Of a stretch of 64,000 nucleotides of DNA, positions 26,247 through 34,938 are shown piece by piece. How positions within the stretch are numbered: position 1 is the stretch's first letter; every line of letters starts with the position of its first letter. Made by a program: the position numbers and the translations under genes. Origin of the DNA: Pelagibacteraceae bacterium AG-404-N13 (GTDB taxonomy: Bacteria; Pseudomonadota; Alphaproteobacteria; Pelagibacterales; Pelagibacteraceae); the NCBI GenBank assembly GCA_003216255.1, contig QCJD01000005.1, positions 16,315 through 80,314 of the forward strand, given 5' to 3'. A model generated the notes under the pieces. That model searched no databases and was not told the DNA's origin. It saw only the letters and a program-made list of their open reading frames with translations.

Positions 26247-26744
26247 ATGAGAACAATAGATAACATTAACGGTCTAAACAAGTCTGAATTTTTGTCAATA
26301 TTCGGCAATGTTTTTGAAAAAACCGAGTCTGTAGCTTTAAAAGTTTTTGAATTAAAACCATTCAAGGACTCGGATGATATTGTCTCAAAAATGCTAAAAA
26401 TATATGAAGAATATGATAGAGATAAAATATTACAAATTTTGAACTCTCATCCTGAGTTAGCTATAGAAAAAAAATTGACCAGTGAATCTAAATTAGAGCA
26501 AACTTCTGCTAATTTAAATGAATGTTCTGAAGAAGAGTTTGAAGAATTTAAAAAATTAAATCTTGAATATAAAACTAAGTTTGGTTTTCCATTTATTATT
26601 GCAGTTAAAGGAAAAAATAAAAATGAAATTTTAGTAAATTTTAGAGAAAGAATACAAAATGATTTAAATAAAGAATTTTTAGAAGCAAAAAATCAAGTTA
26701 AAAAAATTGCTTCTTTTAGATTAAAAGATATTTTATCATTTTAA
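26247..26744 (+). CDS. uraD: OHCU decarboxylase
   Basis: A 165-residue all-helical enzyme converting OHCU to S-allantoin. Recognisable parts are the FLSIFGNVFEKT start, the HPELA motif (SHPELA near residue 72), and the KFGFPFIIAVKGKNKNEIL segment near residue 115. The length is typical. It is the only plus-strand enzyme gene of the pathway and lies opposite uraH. With XdhAB, PuuD and UraH it completes the route to allantoin. No allantoinase or later enzyme is visible here. Confidence 0.94.
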   Translation: MRTIDNINGLNKSEFLSIFGNVFEKTESVALKVFELKPFKDSDDIVSKMLKIYEEYDRDKILQILNSHPELAIEKKLTSESKLEQTSANLNECSEEEFEEFKKLNLEYKTKFGFPFIIAVKGKNKNEILVNFRERIQNDLNKEFLEAKNQVKKIASFRLKDILSF

Positions 26745-26771
26745 GTTAATTATTTTAAGATAAGTTATTTA

Positions 26772-27101
26772 TTACTCAGTAGCTTTATATACATAGTGGG
26801 AAACAGCATTTATTTCCTCCTCTGATAACATTCCATCAAAAGCAGGCATAACACCAATTCCATTTTTAACAGCCATTATTATTCGATTTAAGTCTGGTCT
26901 TATTTCATCCAAATTAGGACCAATATTTGCTTCTGAACCTGCATCACTAAGAGCATGACAAGAAGCACATGTTCCTTGTTCTAAAAAAATTTCTTTTCCT
27001 TTTTGAAAAATCTCATCAGCTAATAATTTTTGAGTATTTATTGTTAAAACGAACAAAAATATTAAATTTATAAAAAATATAAATTGTAATTTTTTTTTCA
27101 T
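26772..27101 (-). CDS. Small periplasmic cytochrome c, probable partner of PuuD
   Basis: A 109-residue single-heme cytochrome c with a signal peptide (MKKKLQFIFFINLIFLF onward, cleavage probably after LLA). The heme motif CASCH lies near residue 46, and the axial Met is probably in GVMPAFDGMLSEEE near residue 90. An in-frame ATG 15 bases upstream is possible, but the MKKK start gives a better signal peptide. The domain resembles the C-terminal cytochrome domain fused to PuuD in other bacteria, and PuuD here lacks that domain. Position in the purine locus supports the pairing; it could instead serve general respiration. Confidence 0.85.
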   Translation of the reverse strand: MKKKLQFIFFINLIFLFVLTINTQKLLADEIFQKGKEIFLEQGTCASCHALSDAGSEANIGPNLDEIRPDLNRIIMAVKNGIGVMPAFDGMLSEEEINAVSHYVYKATE

Positions 27102-27147
27102 AAAATTTGGTATCATAAATAGAAAAAATTAAAAAGGAGATTTTATA

Positions 27148-27444
27148 ATGAAAGGTTATTGGGTAAGTCTTTATACAAAGATAGAAAATCAAGATAATTT
27201 AAAAAAATATGCCGAAACAGTAACTCCTATAATAAAAAGTTATGGTGGGGTTCCTTTAGTTAGAGGTGGAAAAAATATAGCTTTTGAGGGTGAAGGTTTT
27301 TTACGAACAGTAATTTGGGAATTTCCTAGCTATGAAAAAGCTTTAGAGTGTCACAATTCTAGTGAGTACAAGTCTGGTTGGGATTTGGCAAAAAAAACAA
27401 CTAAGAGGCATATGCAAGTTATAGAGGGATTTAGTATTGAATAG
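27148..27444 (+). CDS. DUF1330-family protein
   Basis: A 98-residue cytosolic protein of the dimeric alpha-beta barrel DUF1330 family. Typical parts are KGYWVSLYTKIENQDNLKKY at the start, GGVPLVRGGK in the middle and VIWEFPSYEKALECHNSSEYKSGW near residue 58. The function of the family is not established. It has a good ribosome binding site (AAAAGGAG) about nine bases before ATG. It may be linked to the purine locus only by position. Its end overlaps the convergent glycosylase gene by 14 bases. Confidence 0.85.
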   Translation: MKGYWVSLYTKIENQDNLKKYAETVTPIIKSYGGVPLVRGGKNIAFEGEGFLRTVIWEFPSYEKALECHNSSEYKSGWDLAKKTTKRHMQVIEGFSIE

Positions 27445-28057
27445 GTTCATTATCAATTGATCTCCATAAATACCAAGTTGCAACTGAACAATAAGGAGAA
27501 AACTTTTTATTAAGTTTGTTTACGAAATTTTTAGGAGGAAAATATTTTTTTTTATAGTTATTAGAAATTGCCCTTAATAATCCAATATCCTGAACTGGCC
27601 AGATATTTGGTCTATTATAAGTAAACAATAATATCATTTCAGCAGACCATCTTCCTATTTGGCGTAATTCTGATAAATACTGTATAGCTTCTTCATCATT
27701 CATTTTGTCTATTAATTTTGGGTTAAATTTTTTATTAACATATTTTTTTGCCAATTCTTTTATTCCCCTAATTTTTTGTCTGCTAAGACCACATTTTTTT
27801 AATTTTGATGATGGAATTGAATTAACTACTTTTGGATTTATTTTATTCTTACAAACTAAATTAAATTTTAAAAAGACTGAATTAGCGGCGGCAACACTTA
27901 TTTGTTGACCAATAATGCTCTTGCAAAGAGAATAAAATACATCCTTTCTAGTTGTTAAATTGTTATCTGAATATTTATTAATTAGTTTTTTCATTATTTT
28001 ATCTTTTTTTTTTAGATAAAGTTTTGCGCTATTCCAGTATTTGGGACTTTTACTCAT
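27431..28057 (-). CDS. DNA-3-methyladenine glycosylase, AlkA-like (HhH-GPD)
   Basis: A 208-residue base-excision repair enzyme that removes alkylated purines. The helix-hairpin-helix region (LSELRQIGRWSAEMILLF near residue 132) is followed by the catalytic Asp in WPVQDIGLLRA, the expected position for HhH-GPD glycosylases of the AlkA/MagIII type. The early segment SLCKSIIGQQISVAAANSVF is also typical. There are no iron-sulfur Cys ligands, which excludes Nth/MutY. Its start overlaps the EamA gene upstream by 8 bases. Confidence 0.88.
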   Translation of the reverse strand: MSKSPKYWNSAKLYLKKKDKIMKKLINKYSDNNLTTRKDVFYSLCKSIIGQQISVAAANSVFLKFNLVCKNKINPKVVNSIPSSKLKKCGLSRQKIRGIKELAKKYVNKKFNPKLIDKMNDEEAIQYLSELRQIGRWSAEMILLFTYNRPNIWPVQDIGLLRAISNNYKKKYFPPKNFVNKLNKKFSPYCSVATWYLWRSIDNEPIQY

Positions 28058-28934
28058 GGCGAGGTGTTGACACTAAACGTTTAAGATAAATTTCTCTTCT
28101 AAAAATAATAATTGATGAAATAATTACTAATGCTGCTCCAAATAGTGTTTTGATTGTTGGAATTTCATCCCAAAATATATAGCCAAAAATTATTGCAAAA
28201 ACTAATGCTAGGTACTTTAGTGGCGTAACTAGTGAAACTTCCGAGTATTTATAAGATTGTGTTAGCCATAAATTAGCCAAACCTCCTAAAATTCCAACCA
28301 TTGATAACAAAAATAAGTCTTTTAAATTTGGAGATACCCATCCTTGTATTGCAAAACTAAAAATACTTATAATTAAGATTGAAATTGAAAAGAATAGTCC
28401 AATTAGCCATACTGGCTCTGTCGTTGATAATTGTCTTATTGTAATTGCAACATAAGAAAGTCCTAAACAAAATATAATTGGATATATATAAAATAAATTC
28501 AAAGAACTGTATCCTGGCTCAGAAATTATAATTATTCCAATAAAGCCAACTAAAACTGCCATCCATCGATAAATCCCAACTATTTCCTTTAAAAAAAATA
28601 TTGAAAAGATTGTTGTAAATATTGGGGCTGCAAATGTAATGCTGACTACGGTTGCTAATGGAAGATTTCTCAAAGCAATAAAAATTGAAACTATTGCAAT
28701 CAATCCAGCAAAACATCTTTTAAAATGAAGAAATGGTCTTTCAGTCTTATAAAAATTTAAATATCTATCTTTAGGAATTAGAAAAAGAATTGGTATAATT
28801 CCACATAAACCTCTAAAAAATAAAACTTGGCCGACTGGATAAGAATCTGACCATTTGACAATTAGATCCATTATAGAAAATGCACAAATAGAGATAAACA
28901 TGTACAAAAAGCCTAATTGATTTTTGGAAAGCAT
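28050..28934 (-). CDS. EamA/DMT-family inner-membrane transporter
   Basis: A 294-residue protein with ten predicted helices in two homologous halves, the layout of the drug/metabolite transporter superfamily. Typical parts are FFRGLCGIIPILFLIP in the second helix region, ATVVSITFAAPIFTTIFSIFFLKE near residue 95, and the second-half copy SLVTPLKYLALVFAIIFGYIFWDE near residue 240. Substrates of this family are small metabolites such as amino acids or nucleotide parts; none can be assigned. It overlaps the glycosylase gene by 8 bases. Confidence 0.88.
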   Translation of the reverse strand: MLSKNQLGFLYMFISICAFSIMDLIVKWSDSYPVGQVLFFRGLCGIIPILFLIPKDRYLNFYKTERPFLHFKRCFAGLIAIVSIFIALRNLPLATVVSITFAAPIFTTIFSIFFLKEIVGIYRWMAVLVGFIGIIIISEPGYSSLNLFYIYPIIFCLGLSYVAITIRQLSTTEPVWLIGLFFSISILIISIFSFAIQGWVSPNLKDLFLLSMVGILGGLANLWLTQSYKYSEVSLVTPLKYLALVFAIIFGYIFWDEIPTIKTLFGAALVIISSIIIFRREIYLKRLVSTPRHE

Positions 28935-28967
28935 AATATAACTTTAAATTAATTAAATTATTATTCA

Positions 28968-29411
28968 ATGGAAATAGCAGTCTTAGGCTTGGGATGTTTC
29001 TGGGGACCAGAAATTAAATTTAGTAAAATAGATGGAATAATCAGAACAGAAGTTGGATACTGTGGAGGAAACACTACACAAACTAGCTACAGAGAAGTTT
29101 GTACTGGTAACACTAACCATGCAGAAGTAGTAAAATTAGAATTTGATCCAAAAATAATTTCTTATAATAAAGTTTTAGAATTTTTTTTTGAATTTCACGA
29201 TCCAACAACGTTGAATTCTCAAGGACCAGATTTTGGTACACAATATAGAAGTGAAATTTTTTATTTAAATGAAAAACAAAAAAATATTGCTGAGGAAATT
29301 ATTGAAAAAGAAAATAAAAAACTTTCTGGGAAAGTTGTAACAAAATTATCATTATTAAAGAATTATTGTCCCGCAGAGGAATATCATCAAAGATATCTAG
29401 AAAAAAGATAA
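28968..29411 (+). CDS. msrA: Peptide methionine sulfoxide reductase A
   Basis: A 147-residue enzyme that reduces methionine-S-sulfoxide in proteins and free Met. The catalytic Cys 10 sits in the family motif GLGCFWGPE. The substrate segment GYCGGNTTQTSYREVCTGNTNHAEVV and the FFEFHDPTT and GTQYRSEIFY parts are complete. This is the short form without an MsrB domain. It lies one base upstream of the sulfurtransferase gene, so the two are co-transcribed. It probably uses thioredoxin via C-terminal Cys (NYCPAEEYHQ). Confidence 0.95.
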   Translation: MEIAVLGLGCFWGPEIKFSKIDGIIRTEVGYCGGNTTQTSYREVCTGNTNHAEVVKLEFDPKIISYNKVLEFFFEFHDPTTLNSQGPDFGTQYRSEIFYLNEKQKNIAEEIIEKENKKLSGKVVTKLSLLKNYCPAEEYHQRYLEKR

Positions 29412-29412
29412 A

Positions 29413-30225
29413 ATGTCTTTGGTCAGCACAGTTTGGTTAGAAAATAATATTAATAAAGTTAAATTAATAGATTGTTCTTGGCATATGCCAAACGTTAAAA
29501 GAAATGCTTACGAGGAATATTTAAAAGAACATATCCCAGGTGCTATTTTTTTTGATTTAGATAAATACTCAGCAACAAATACTGATCTACCTCACATGTT
29601 GCCTAGTTTAAACAATTGGGAAAAAATTGTATCTAACCTAGGGATAACTAATAATGATAAAATAATTATTTACGACAACTCTGATGTATTAAGTGCTTGT
29701 AGATGTTGGTATAATTTTATTTATTTTGGGCATGATCCACAACTTATAAGTGTTCTAGATGGAGGATTAAAAAAATGGAAGGCAGAAAATAAAGAAGTAA
29801 ACAATAATATTTCAAAAATTAATAAGTCTAACTATGTAGGTAAAGAAGATAAAAAATTAGTTAAAAATATAAATCAAATTAATTCTAACATTAAACTAAA
29901 TGAATTTTTTCTTATAGATGCAAGAAGTAAAGAAAGATTTGATGGAATAGTTCCAGACCCAAGAAAAAATGTTAGGAGTGGTTCAATTCCTAACTCGTTG
30001 TGCTTACCTTTTAAAGAAATTATTAATGAAGATAACTCATTTAAAAAAAAAGATGAAATTTCAAAAATATTTAATCAAATTGTTGATCTTAAACATAGCA
30101 ATATAGTATTTTCTTGTGGTTCAGGGGTTACTGCGTGTGTTTTAGCTCTTGCATATTCTCTAGTAAATAATACATATTCTCCTACAATTTATGATGGATC
30201 TTGGGCTGAGTATGGAAAGATATAA
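29413..30225 (+). CDS. sseA: 3-Mercaptopyruvate sulfurtransferase (rhodanese family)
   Basis: A 270-residue protein with two rhodanese domains. The inactive N-terminal one contains CSWHMP and HIPGAIFFDLDK. The C-terminal one carries the active-site Cys at about 235 in FSCGSGVTACV. The CGSGVTA loop matches mercaptopyruvate sulfurtransferase rather than thiosulfate rhodanese. It transfers sulfur from 3-mercaptopyruvate to thiols or cyanide. It sits between msrA and an efflux system, separated by 1 and 3 bases, so a shared transcript is likely. Confidence 0.93.
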   Translation: MSLVSTVWLENNINKVKLIDCSWHMPNVKRNAYEEYLKEHIPGAIFFDLDKYSATNTDLPHMLPSLNNWEKIVSNLGITNNDKIIIYDNSDVLSACRCWYNFIYFGHDPQLISVLDGGLKKWKAENKEVNNNISKINKSNYVGKEDKKLVKNINQINSNIKLNEFFLIDARSKERFDGIVPDPRKNVRSGSIPNSLCLPFKEIINEDNSFKKKDEISKIFNQIVDLKHSNIVFSCGSGVTACVLALAYSLVNNTYSPTIYDGSWAEYGKI

Positions 30226-30228
30226 ATT

Positions 30229-31239
30229 ATGAAAAGATCAACAAAAGTTACAACTGTTATAATTTTATTTTTCATAATAATCACTGTAGTGGTTGTTGGA
30301 AGAACAATGATAGGGAATCATTTTAAGAAAAAATTTAGTAAAAGACCTCCTCCTGGAATAATAGTAAAAACAGTAGAACAAAGAGAATTCCAAAATAAAA
30401 TTGAAACCTTTGGAACAGCAATTCCAATTAAAGTTCAGTCCTATAATATAGAAAAATATGAAATTTTAGAACCTATTCAATTTAATAAAAAAGTTGAAGC
30501 AGGTGATGTAATTGTAAAATTAAAAAATAGAAATATTATTGCACCTTTTGAAGGAGTAATTGGGAAAAGAAATTTTTCAGATGACATAAAAGTTTCAGAA
30601 AGTTCTCTGGTAATAAATCTAGAAGATGCGTCTACATTGTTTGTAGATGTAGATATACCTGAAGTGTTTTCATCTAATGTAAATAAAGGATTAAGAGTCG
30701 ATATAAAATTTTCAGGAAATAAGGATAAAAGTTTTGAAGGGATAGTCGAGTCTCTTGCTAGCAGAATAAATACAGACACAAGATCTCTTGCTGCAAGAAT
30801 TAAGTTGGATAACTCAAATTTAGAGATATTGCCTGGAGCACTTCTTGAGGTAACTATAAAATATAATGAAAGAAATTCTTTGGGTATTCCAGATACAAGC
30901 GTCATATTAGAAGGTAATAAAGTTTATATATATAGAGTGGATGATAAAAATATTGCGAATAAAACAGAAATTCAAATTGGTAACAGGAGCCAAGGTTACC
31001 TTGAAGTTAAGTCTGGTTTAAAACAAGGTGATGTAGTTGTTGCAGAAGGTTTAAAAAAAGTAAGACCATTCGGTAAAATTAAACCCCTTAAAGATGGGGT
31101 AAAACAAAACAAAGGCGATTGGAAAAAAAAAGCTAAATCTAATAACACTGAAACAAAAAAAAGTAAGTTTGACTGGATAAAAAAATTGAACATTTTTAAA
31201 AAGTCTGAGTCTCAAAAAAAAGAAGAAAAAAATAAATAA
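30229..31239 (+). CDS. RND efflux membrane-fusion (adaptor) protein
   Basis: A 336-residue periplasmic adaptor anchored by an N-terminal helix (residues 8-27). The HlyD/AcrA core is visible: NRNIIAPFEGVIGKRNFS (the second lipoyl half) near residue 100, a beta-barrel with LFVDVDIPEVF, and the GIPDTSVILEGNKVYIYRV region. The usual long coiled-coil hairpin is almost absent, making it a short adaptor. The C-terminal 50 residues are Lys-rich. It precedes the RND pump by 4 bases. An outer-membrane channel gene is not adjacent. Confidence 0.9.
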   Translation: MKRSTKVTTVIILFFIIITVVVVGRTMIGNHFKKKFSKRPPPGIIVKTVEQREFQNKIETFGTAIPIKVQSYNIEKYEILEPIQFNKKVEAGDVIVKLKNRNIIAPFEGVIGKRNFSDDIKVSESSLVINLEDASTLFVDVDIPEVFSSNVNKGLRVDIKFSGNKDKSFEGIVESLASRINTDTRSLAARIKLDNSNLEILPGALLEVTIKYNERNSLGIPDTSVILEGNKVYIYRVDDKNIANKTEIQIGNRSQGYLEVKSGLKQGDVVVAEGLKKVRPFGKIKPLKDGVKQNKGDWKKKAKSNNTETKKSKFDWIKKLNIFKKSESQKKEEKNK

Positions 31240-31243
31240 TTAA

Positions 31244-34200
31244 ATGTACTTAACTGATCTTAGCATTAGAAGACCAGCTTTTTCTTGGGTTTTATCATTA
31301 ATACTAGTTGTGTTTGGTGCTTTCGTATTCTGGAAATTGCCAGTAAGAGAACTTCCATCCGGTTTGCAGCCACCTGTAGTTCAGGTTCAAGTAGAATATG
31401 CTTCTGCGTCTGCTCCTATTGTTGACGAGTCAGTGACTCAAGTACTTGAGGATGTGATTGGAGGAGCAGAGGGAATTAAAAACATAGACTCAAAATCTGA
31501 AAATGGAAAAAGCACTATAAATATTGAATTTGATACTAAAATTGATCTAGATGATGCAGCAAATGATATCAGGGAGAGAGTTGCTAGAGTAGTAAGCCGA
31601 CTTCCTTCTGAGTCCGATCCACCAAGAATTCTTAAACAATCAGCAGGTTTTTCAACAACAATGTGGATAGCTTTAACTTCTGCCACATGGAGTGACTTAG
31701 AGCTCGGAGATTATGCTGAAAGATATTTAGTTGATAAATTTTCAAGCATAAGAAACGTTGGTAGAATTAGAACTGGAGGTTTAAGAGAGTTAAGTATTAG
31801 AGTTTGGATTGATCCAATTAAGCTTGCTGCCAATAACATAACTGTTCAAGAAGTGGAATCTGCACTTCGAGATGAAAATGTTCGTTTACCCGCAGGAACA
31901 CTTGAAGCAAACAATATTGATTTGACTATAAATATTGACAAATCATATAATGATTTAGACAAACTCAAGCAATTACCTATTAAAAAAGGAAAAGACAATT
32001 TAGTTAGACTTTCTGATGTAGCAGAATTAGAGTTTGGACCAGTAACTTCAAAAGTTCTATTTAGTGCTCAAAGTAAAAAAGCTTTGAATTTAAAAACTGT
32101 TGGAATTGGGATTTATGCTAGAAGTGGTGCATCTACAGTAGAACTATCTAAAGATATAAAAAAGAAAATTGAAGAGGTTAATAAGAACCTTCCTGGTGAT
32201 TTAAATCTAGAGATAGCTTTTAACAGAGCTACTTATATCTCAGAAGCAATTAATGAAGTTTATAAAACGTTACTAATAGCATTTATTTTGGTTGTAATAA
32301 TTATCTATCTATTTTTAGGAAATCTTAAAGCTGTGATTGTTCCAGCAATTGCTCTACCGGTAAGTCTTGTTGCAACTTTCTTAGGAATATATTTGTTTGA
32401 TTTATCAATTAATATTTTTGTTCTTCTCAGTTTTATTTTGGCAATAGGAATTATTACGGATGACTCGGTTATTATGACCGACGCAATTTATAGACGAATA
32501 GAAAATGGAGAAACTCCACTAGTTGCTGCATATAAAGGATCTAAACAAATTACATTTGCTATAGTTGCCACAACACTAATTTTAGTAGCTGTATTTTTGC
32601 CTCTCATATTCATTGAAGGTATAGCGGGAACTCTATTTAGAGAGACAGCTATTGCGCTTTCTTTTGCTATAGTTGTATCATCATTTGTTGCACTGACTCT
32701 ATCACCAATGTTGGGAAGTAAATTTTTAGATAAACAAAAAAAATCAAATTTTCTAGTCAGATGGTTCGGCAAGTTCTTTAATGGTTTTTCAAATTTTTAT
32801 TCTGAAACATTAAGTTTTTGGCTAAACAAAAAGAAAACGATAATAACTTTTATAATCATAATGATTGTAGGTTCAGGAGCTCTATATAATTATACAAAAA
32901 AAGAACTTCTTCCTATGGAGGATAGAGGTGCATATTTAGTTATCGGATTTACCGATGAAGGTAGTTCTTTCGAATATACAAAAAATAGAGCTATTGATGT
33001 TGAACAAAGACTAATTCCTTTATTAAAGTCTGATGATAGCCCTTACAATAGATTTTTAATGATAGTTCCTGGTTTTGGATCAGATAATAGTTTTTTAATT
33101 ATTGCCTTACTAGATAATTGGAAAAATAGAGATCAAAATTCACAAACTGTTATGAGACAGGCTATAGGGAAAATAGTAACTGTTCCTCAAGCTTTGGCTT
33201 TTCCAATTTCTCCACAATCAATAAGAGTATCAAGTTATAATAAGCCTGTTCAAATGGTTATTTATGGAAATACGTATGAAGAACTAAAGGATATACAATC
33301 TAAAGTTATCAGAAATTTAAGAAAAAATAGAAATTTATCTAGAATAGAATCTGATTACAGCACTAATAAACCTGAGGTTAAATTAGAAATAAATAAAAAT
33401 AAGGCTAAAGATTTAGGTATATCTGCTCAAGCAATTGGTCAGACTTTAGAAACATTATATGGCGGTAAAACTGTTACAAAATTTAATAAACTTGGAAAAG
33501 AATACCCTATAATTCTGCAACAATATCTAGAAGATAGAAAAGATAAGGAAAGTTTAAGTAAAATTTTTGTTAGATCTCAAAAATCTGGAAGCTTAATTTC
33601 TCTTTCAAATTTAGTTGATTTTAAAGAGGAAGGTTCAGCAAGTAAACTATCAAGATATAACAGACAGAGAGCAGTTACAATTTCAGCAAATATAAGTGAA
33701 AACTACACATTAACTGAAGCAATTAAATATTTAGAAAATACAATGGCTGAAGTTGCCCCTGATAAGCAAATTACTTGGAAGGGAAAGTCTGAAGAATTGA
33801 AAGAGACAAGCAATGAATTATACATAATATTTGCTTTGGCTTTACTAACGGCTTACTTGGTAATGTCTGCAACATTTAATTCATTTATTCATCCATTTAT
33901 AATTATATTAACTGTACCGCTTGCGGTATTTGGTGGAATAGTCTTTATATTATTTTTAAATTCTTCAATTAATATTTTTTCTCAAATTGCACTAGTAATA
34001 CTAATTGGTATCTCCACTAAAAATAGTATTCTTATAGTTGATTATGCCAATCAATTAAGAACAACTGGGAAAAAAATTGAAGTAGCAGTTAGAGAAGCAT
34101 GCAATTTAAGATTTAGACCAATTATTATGACATCTTTAAGTACTATGATAGCGATGATACCTTTGGTTGTTGGAAATATTGGACCAGGAGCTGGTGAAGG

Positions 34201-34354
34201 TTCTAGACTTGCTGTAGGCGCAACCATATTAGGCGGAATGATTATATCTACATTTTTTACATTATATGTAACTCCAACGATGTATTTAACTTTAGCAAAA
34301 AATACAAAAAGAATTGATGCTGTAGATATTGAGTTAAAAAAACAATTAAATTAA
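31244..34354 (+). CDS. RND multidrug/solute efflux pump (HAE1-like)
   Basis: A 1036-residue inner-membrane transporter with twelve helices and two large periplasmic loops. The proton-relay Asp pair lies in GIITDDSVIMTD near residue 405, and the partner Lys is in ISTKNSILIVDYANQ near residue 928. It starts LTDLSIRRPAFSWVLSL, typical of the family, and the full length (about 1030) is preserved. It works with the adaptor upstream and an outer-membrane TolC-like channel encoded elsewhere. Substrate unknown. Its end overlaps the convergent transglycosylase by 4 bases. Confidence 0.95.
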   Translation: MYLTDLSIRRPAFSWVLSLILVVFGAFVFWKLPVRELPSGLQPPVVQVQVEYASASAPIVDESVTQVLEDVIGGAEGIKNIDSKSENGKSTINIEFDTKIDLDDAANDIRERVARVVSRLPSESDPPRILKQSAGFSTTMWIALTSATWSDLELGDYAERYLVDKFSSIRNVGRIRTGGLRELSIRVWIDPIKLAANNITVQEVESALRDENVRLPAGTLEANNIDLTINIDKSYNDLDKLKQLPIKKGKDNLVRLSDVAELEFGPVTSKVLFSAQSKKALNLKTVGIGIYARSGASTVELSKDIKKKIEEVNKNLPGDLNLEIAFNRATYISEAINEVYKTLLIAFILVVIIIYLFLGNLKAVIVPAIALPVSLVATFLGIYLFDLSINIFVLLSFILAIGIITDDSVIMTDAIYRRIENGETPLVAAYKGSKQITFAIVATTLILVAVFLPLIFIEGIAGTLFRETAIALSFAIVVSSFVALTLSPMLGSKFLDKQKKSNFLVRWFGKFFNGFSNFYSETLSFWLNKKKTIITFIIIMIVGSGALYNYTKKELLPMEDRGAYLVIGFTDEGSSFEYTKNRAIDVEQRLIPLLKSDDSPYNRFLMIVPGFGSDNSFLIIALLDNWKNRDQNSQTVMRQAIGKIVTVPQALAFPISPQSIRVSSYNKPVQMVIYGNTYEELKDIQSKVIRNLRKNRNLSRIESDYSTNKPEVKLEINKNKAKDLGISAQAIGQTLETLYGGKTVTKFNKLGKEYPIILQQYLEDRKDKESLSKIFVRSQKSGSLISLSNLVDFKEEGSASKLSRYNRQRAVTISANISENYTLTEAIKYLENTMAEVAPDKQITWKGKSEELKETSNELYIIFALALLTAYLVMSATFNSFIHPFIIILTVPLAVFGGIVFILFLNSSINIFSQIALVILIGISTKNSILIVDYANQLRTTGKKIEVAVREACNLRFRPIIMTSLSTMIAMIPLVVGNIGPGAGEGSRLAVGATILGGMIISTFFTLYVTPTMYLTLAKNTKRIDAVDIELKKQLN

Positions 34355-34938
34355 AAAATAATATATTTTCTGGTTGTTAAAGATTTACTACATTTAGCAA
34401 GTTGACTTTTATATTTGTTAGATTGATTTTCAACTTTTTTTGCAAGCAACATAATTTTTTGATTTTTTTTATAATTTTTATAATTTCCCCAACCTTCATG
34501 GTAAGCAATGTATTGTTTAAAGGCATCTTTTTTAGAAATTTTAAGAATTTTCTCAGTTTTATTTGTATACCAACCAATAAAATCGACACTATCTTTAAAT
34601 CTTGTTCTAGTAGCATATTTATTTCCAGTTTCTTCTTTATATTGTTTCCATGTTCCTTTTACTGCCTGAGAATAACCAAAAGAACTTGATGGCCTCTTAT
34701 ATGGAACAATTTTAAATAATTTTTGTCTTGGAGGTTTTGCTAGCCAATCAAAATCGGATTCCATTTTTATAATCGCTAATTGGAGATAAATTGGGGTTCC
34801 CCATTTTTTTTCTGTTTTTACTGCATGTTTATACCAAAGATATCTTTCAGAAAATATTGAACAACCATCTGCAGTATTTTGAGGAATAGATGAGCAGGCA
34901 GTAATTAAAAACAAAATAAGTAATAACAATTTTTTCAT
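34351..34938 (-). CDS. Lytic transglycosylase-like lipoprotein (SLT domain)
   Basis: A 195-residue lipoprotein with the lipobox LITACSS (Cys at about residue 15). The SLT-type lysozyme-like fold is indicated by IIKMESDFDW with the catalytic Glu near residue 58, SSFGYSQAVKGTWKQY near residue 85 (the GYSQ equivalent of GLMQ) and YIAYHEGWGNYKNY near residue 145. Such enzymes cut peptidoglycan glycan strands from the outer-membrane side of the periplasm. It overlaps the nuclease gene upstream by 4 bases and the RND gene convergently. Confidence 0.86.
   Translation of the reverse strand: MKKLLLLILFLITACSSIPQNTADGCSIFSERYLWYKHAVKTEKKWGTPIYLQLAIIKMESDFDWLAKPPRQKLFKIVPYKRPSSSFGYSQAVKGTWKQYKEETGNKYATRTRFKDSVDFIGWYTNKTEKILKISKKDAFKQYIAYHEGWGNYKNYKKNQKIMLLAKKVENQSNKYKSQLAKCSKSLTTRKYIIF

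Noticed and set aside
30477-30905. 142-codon minus-strand frame inside the RND adaptor gene
   Set aside because: It is antisense to a clear membrane-fusion protein and shows no domain, signal peptide or ribosome binding site.
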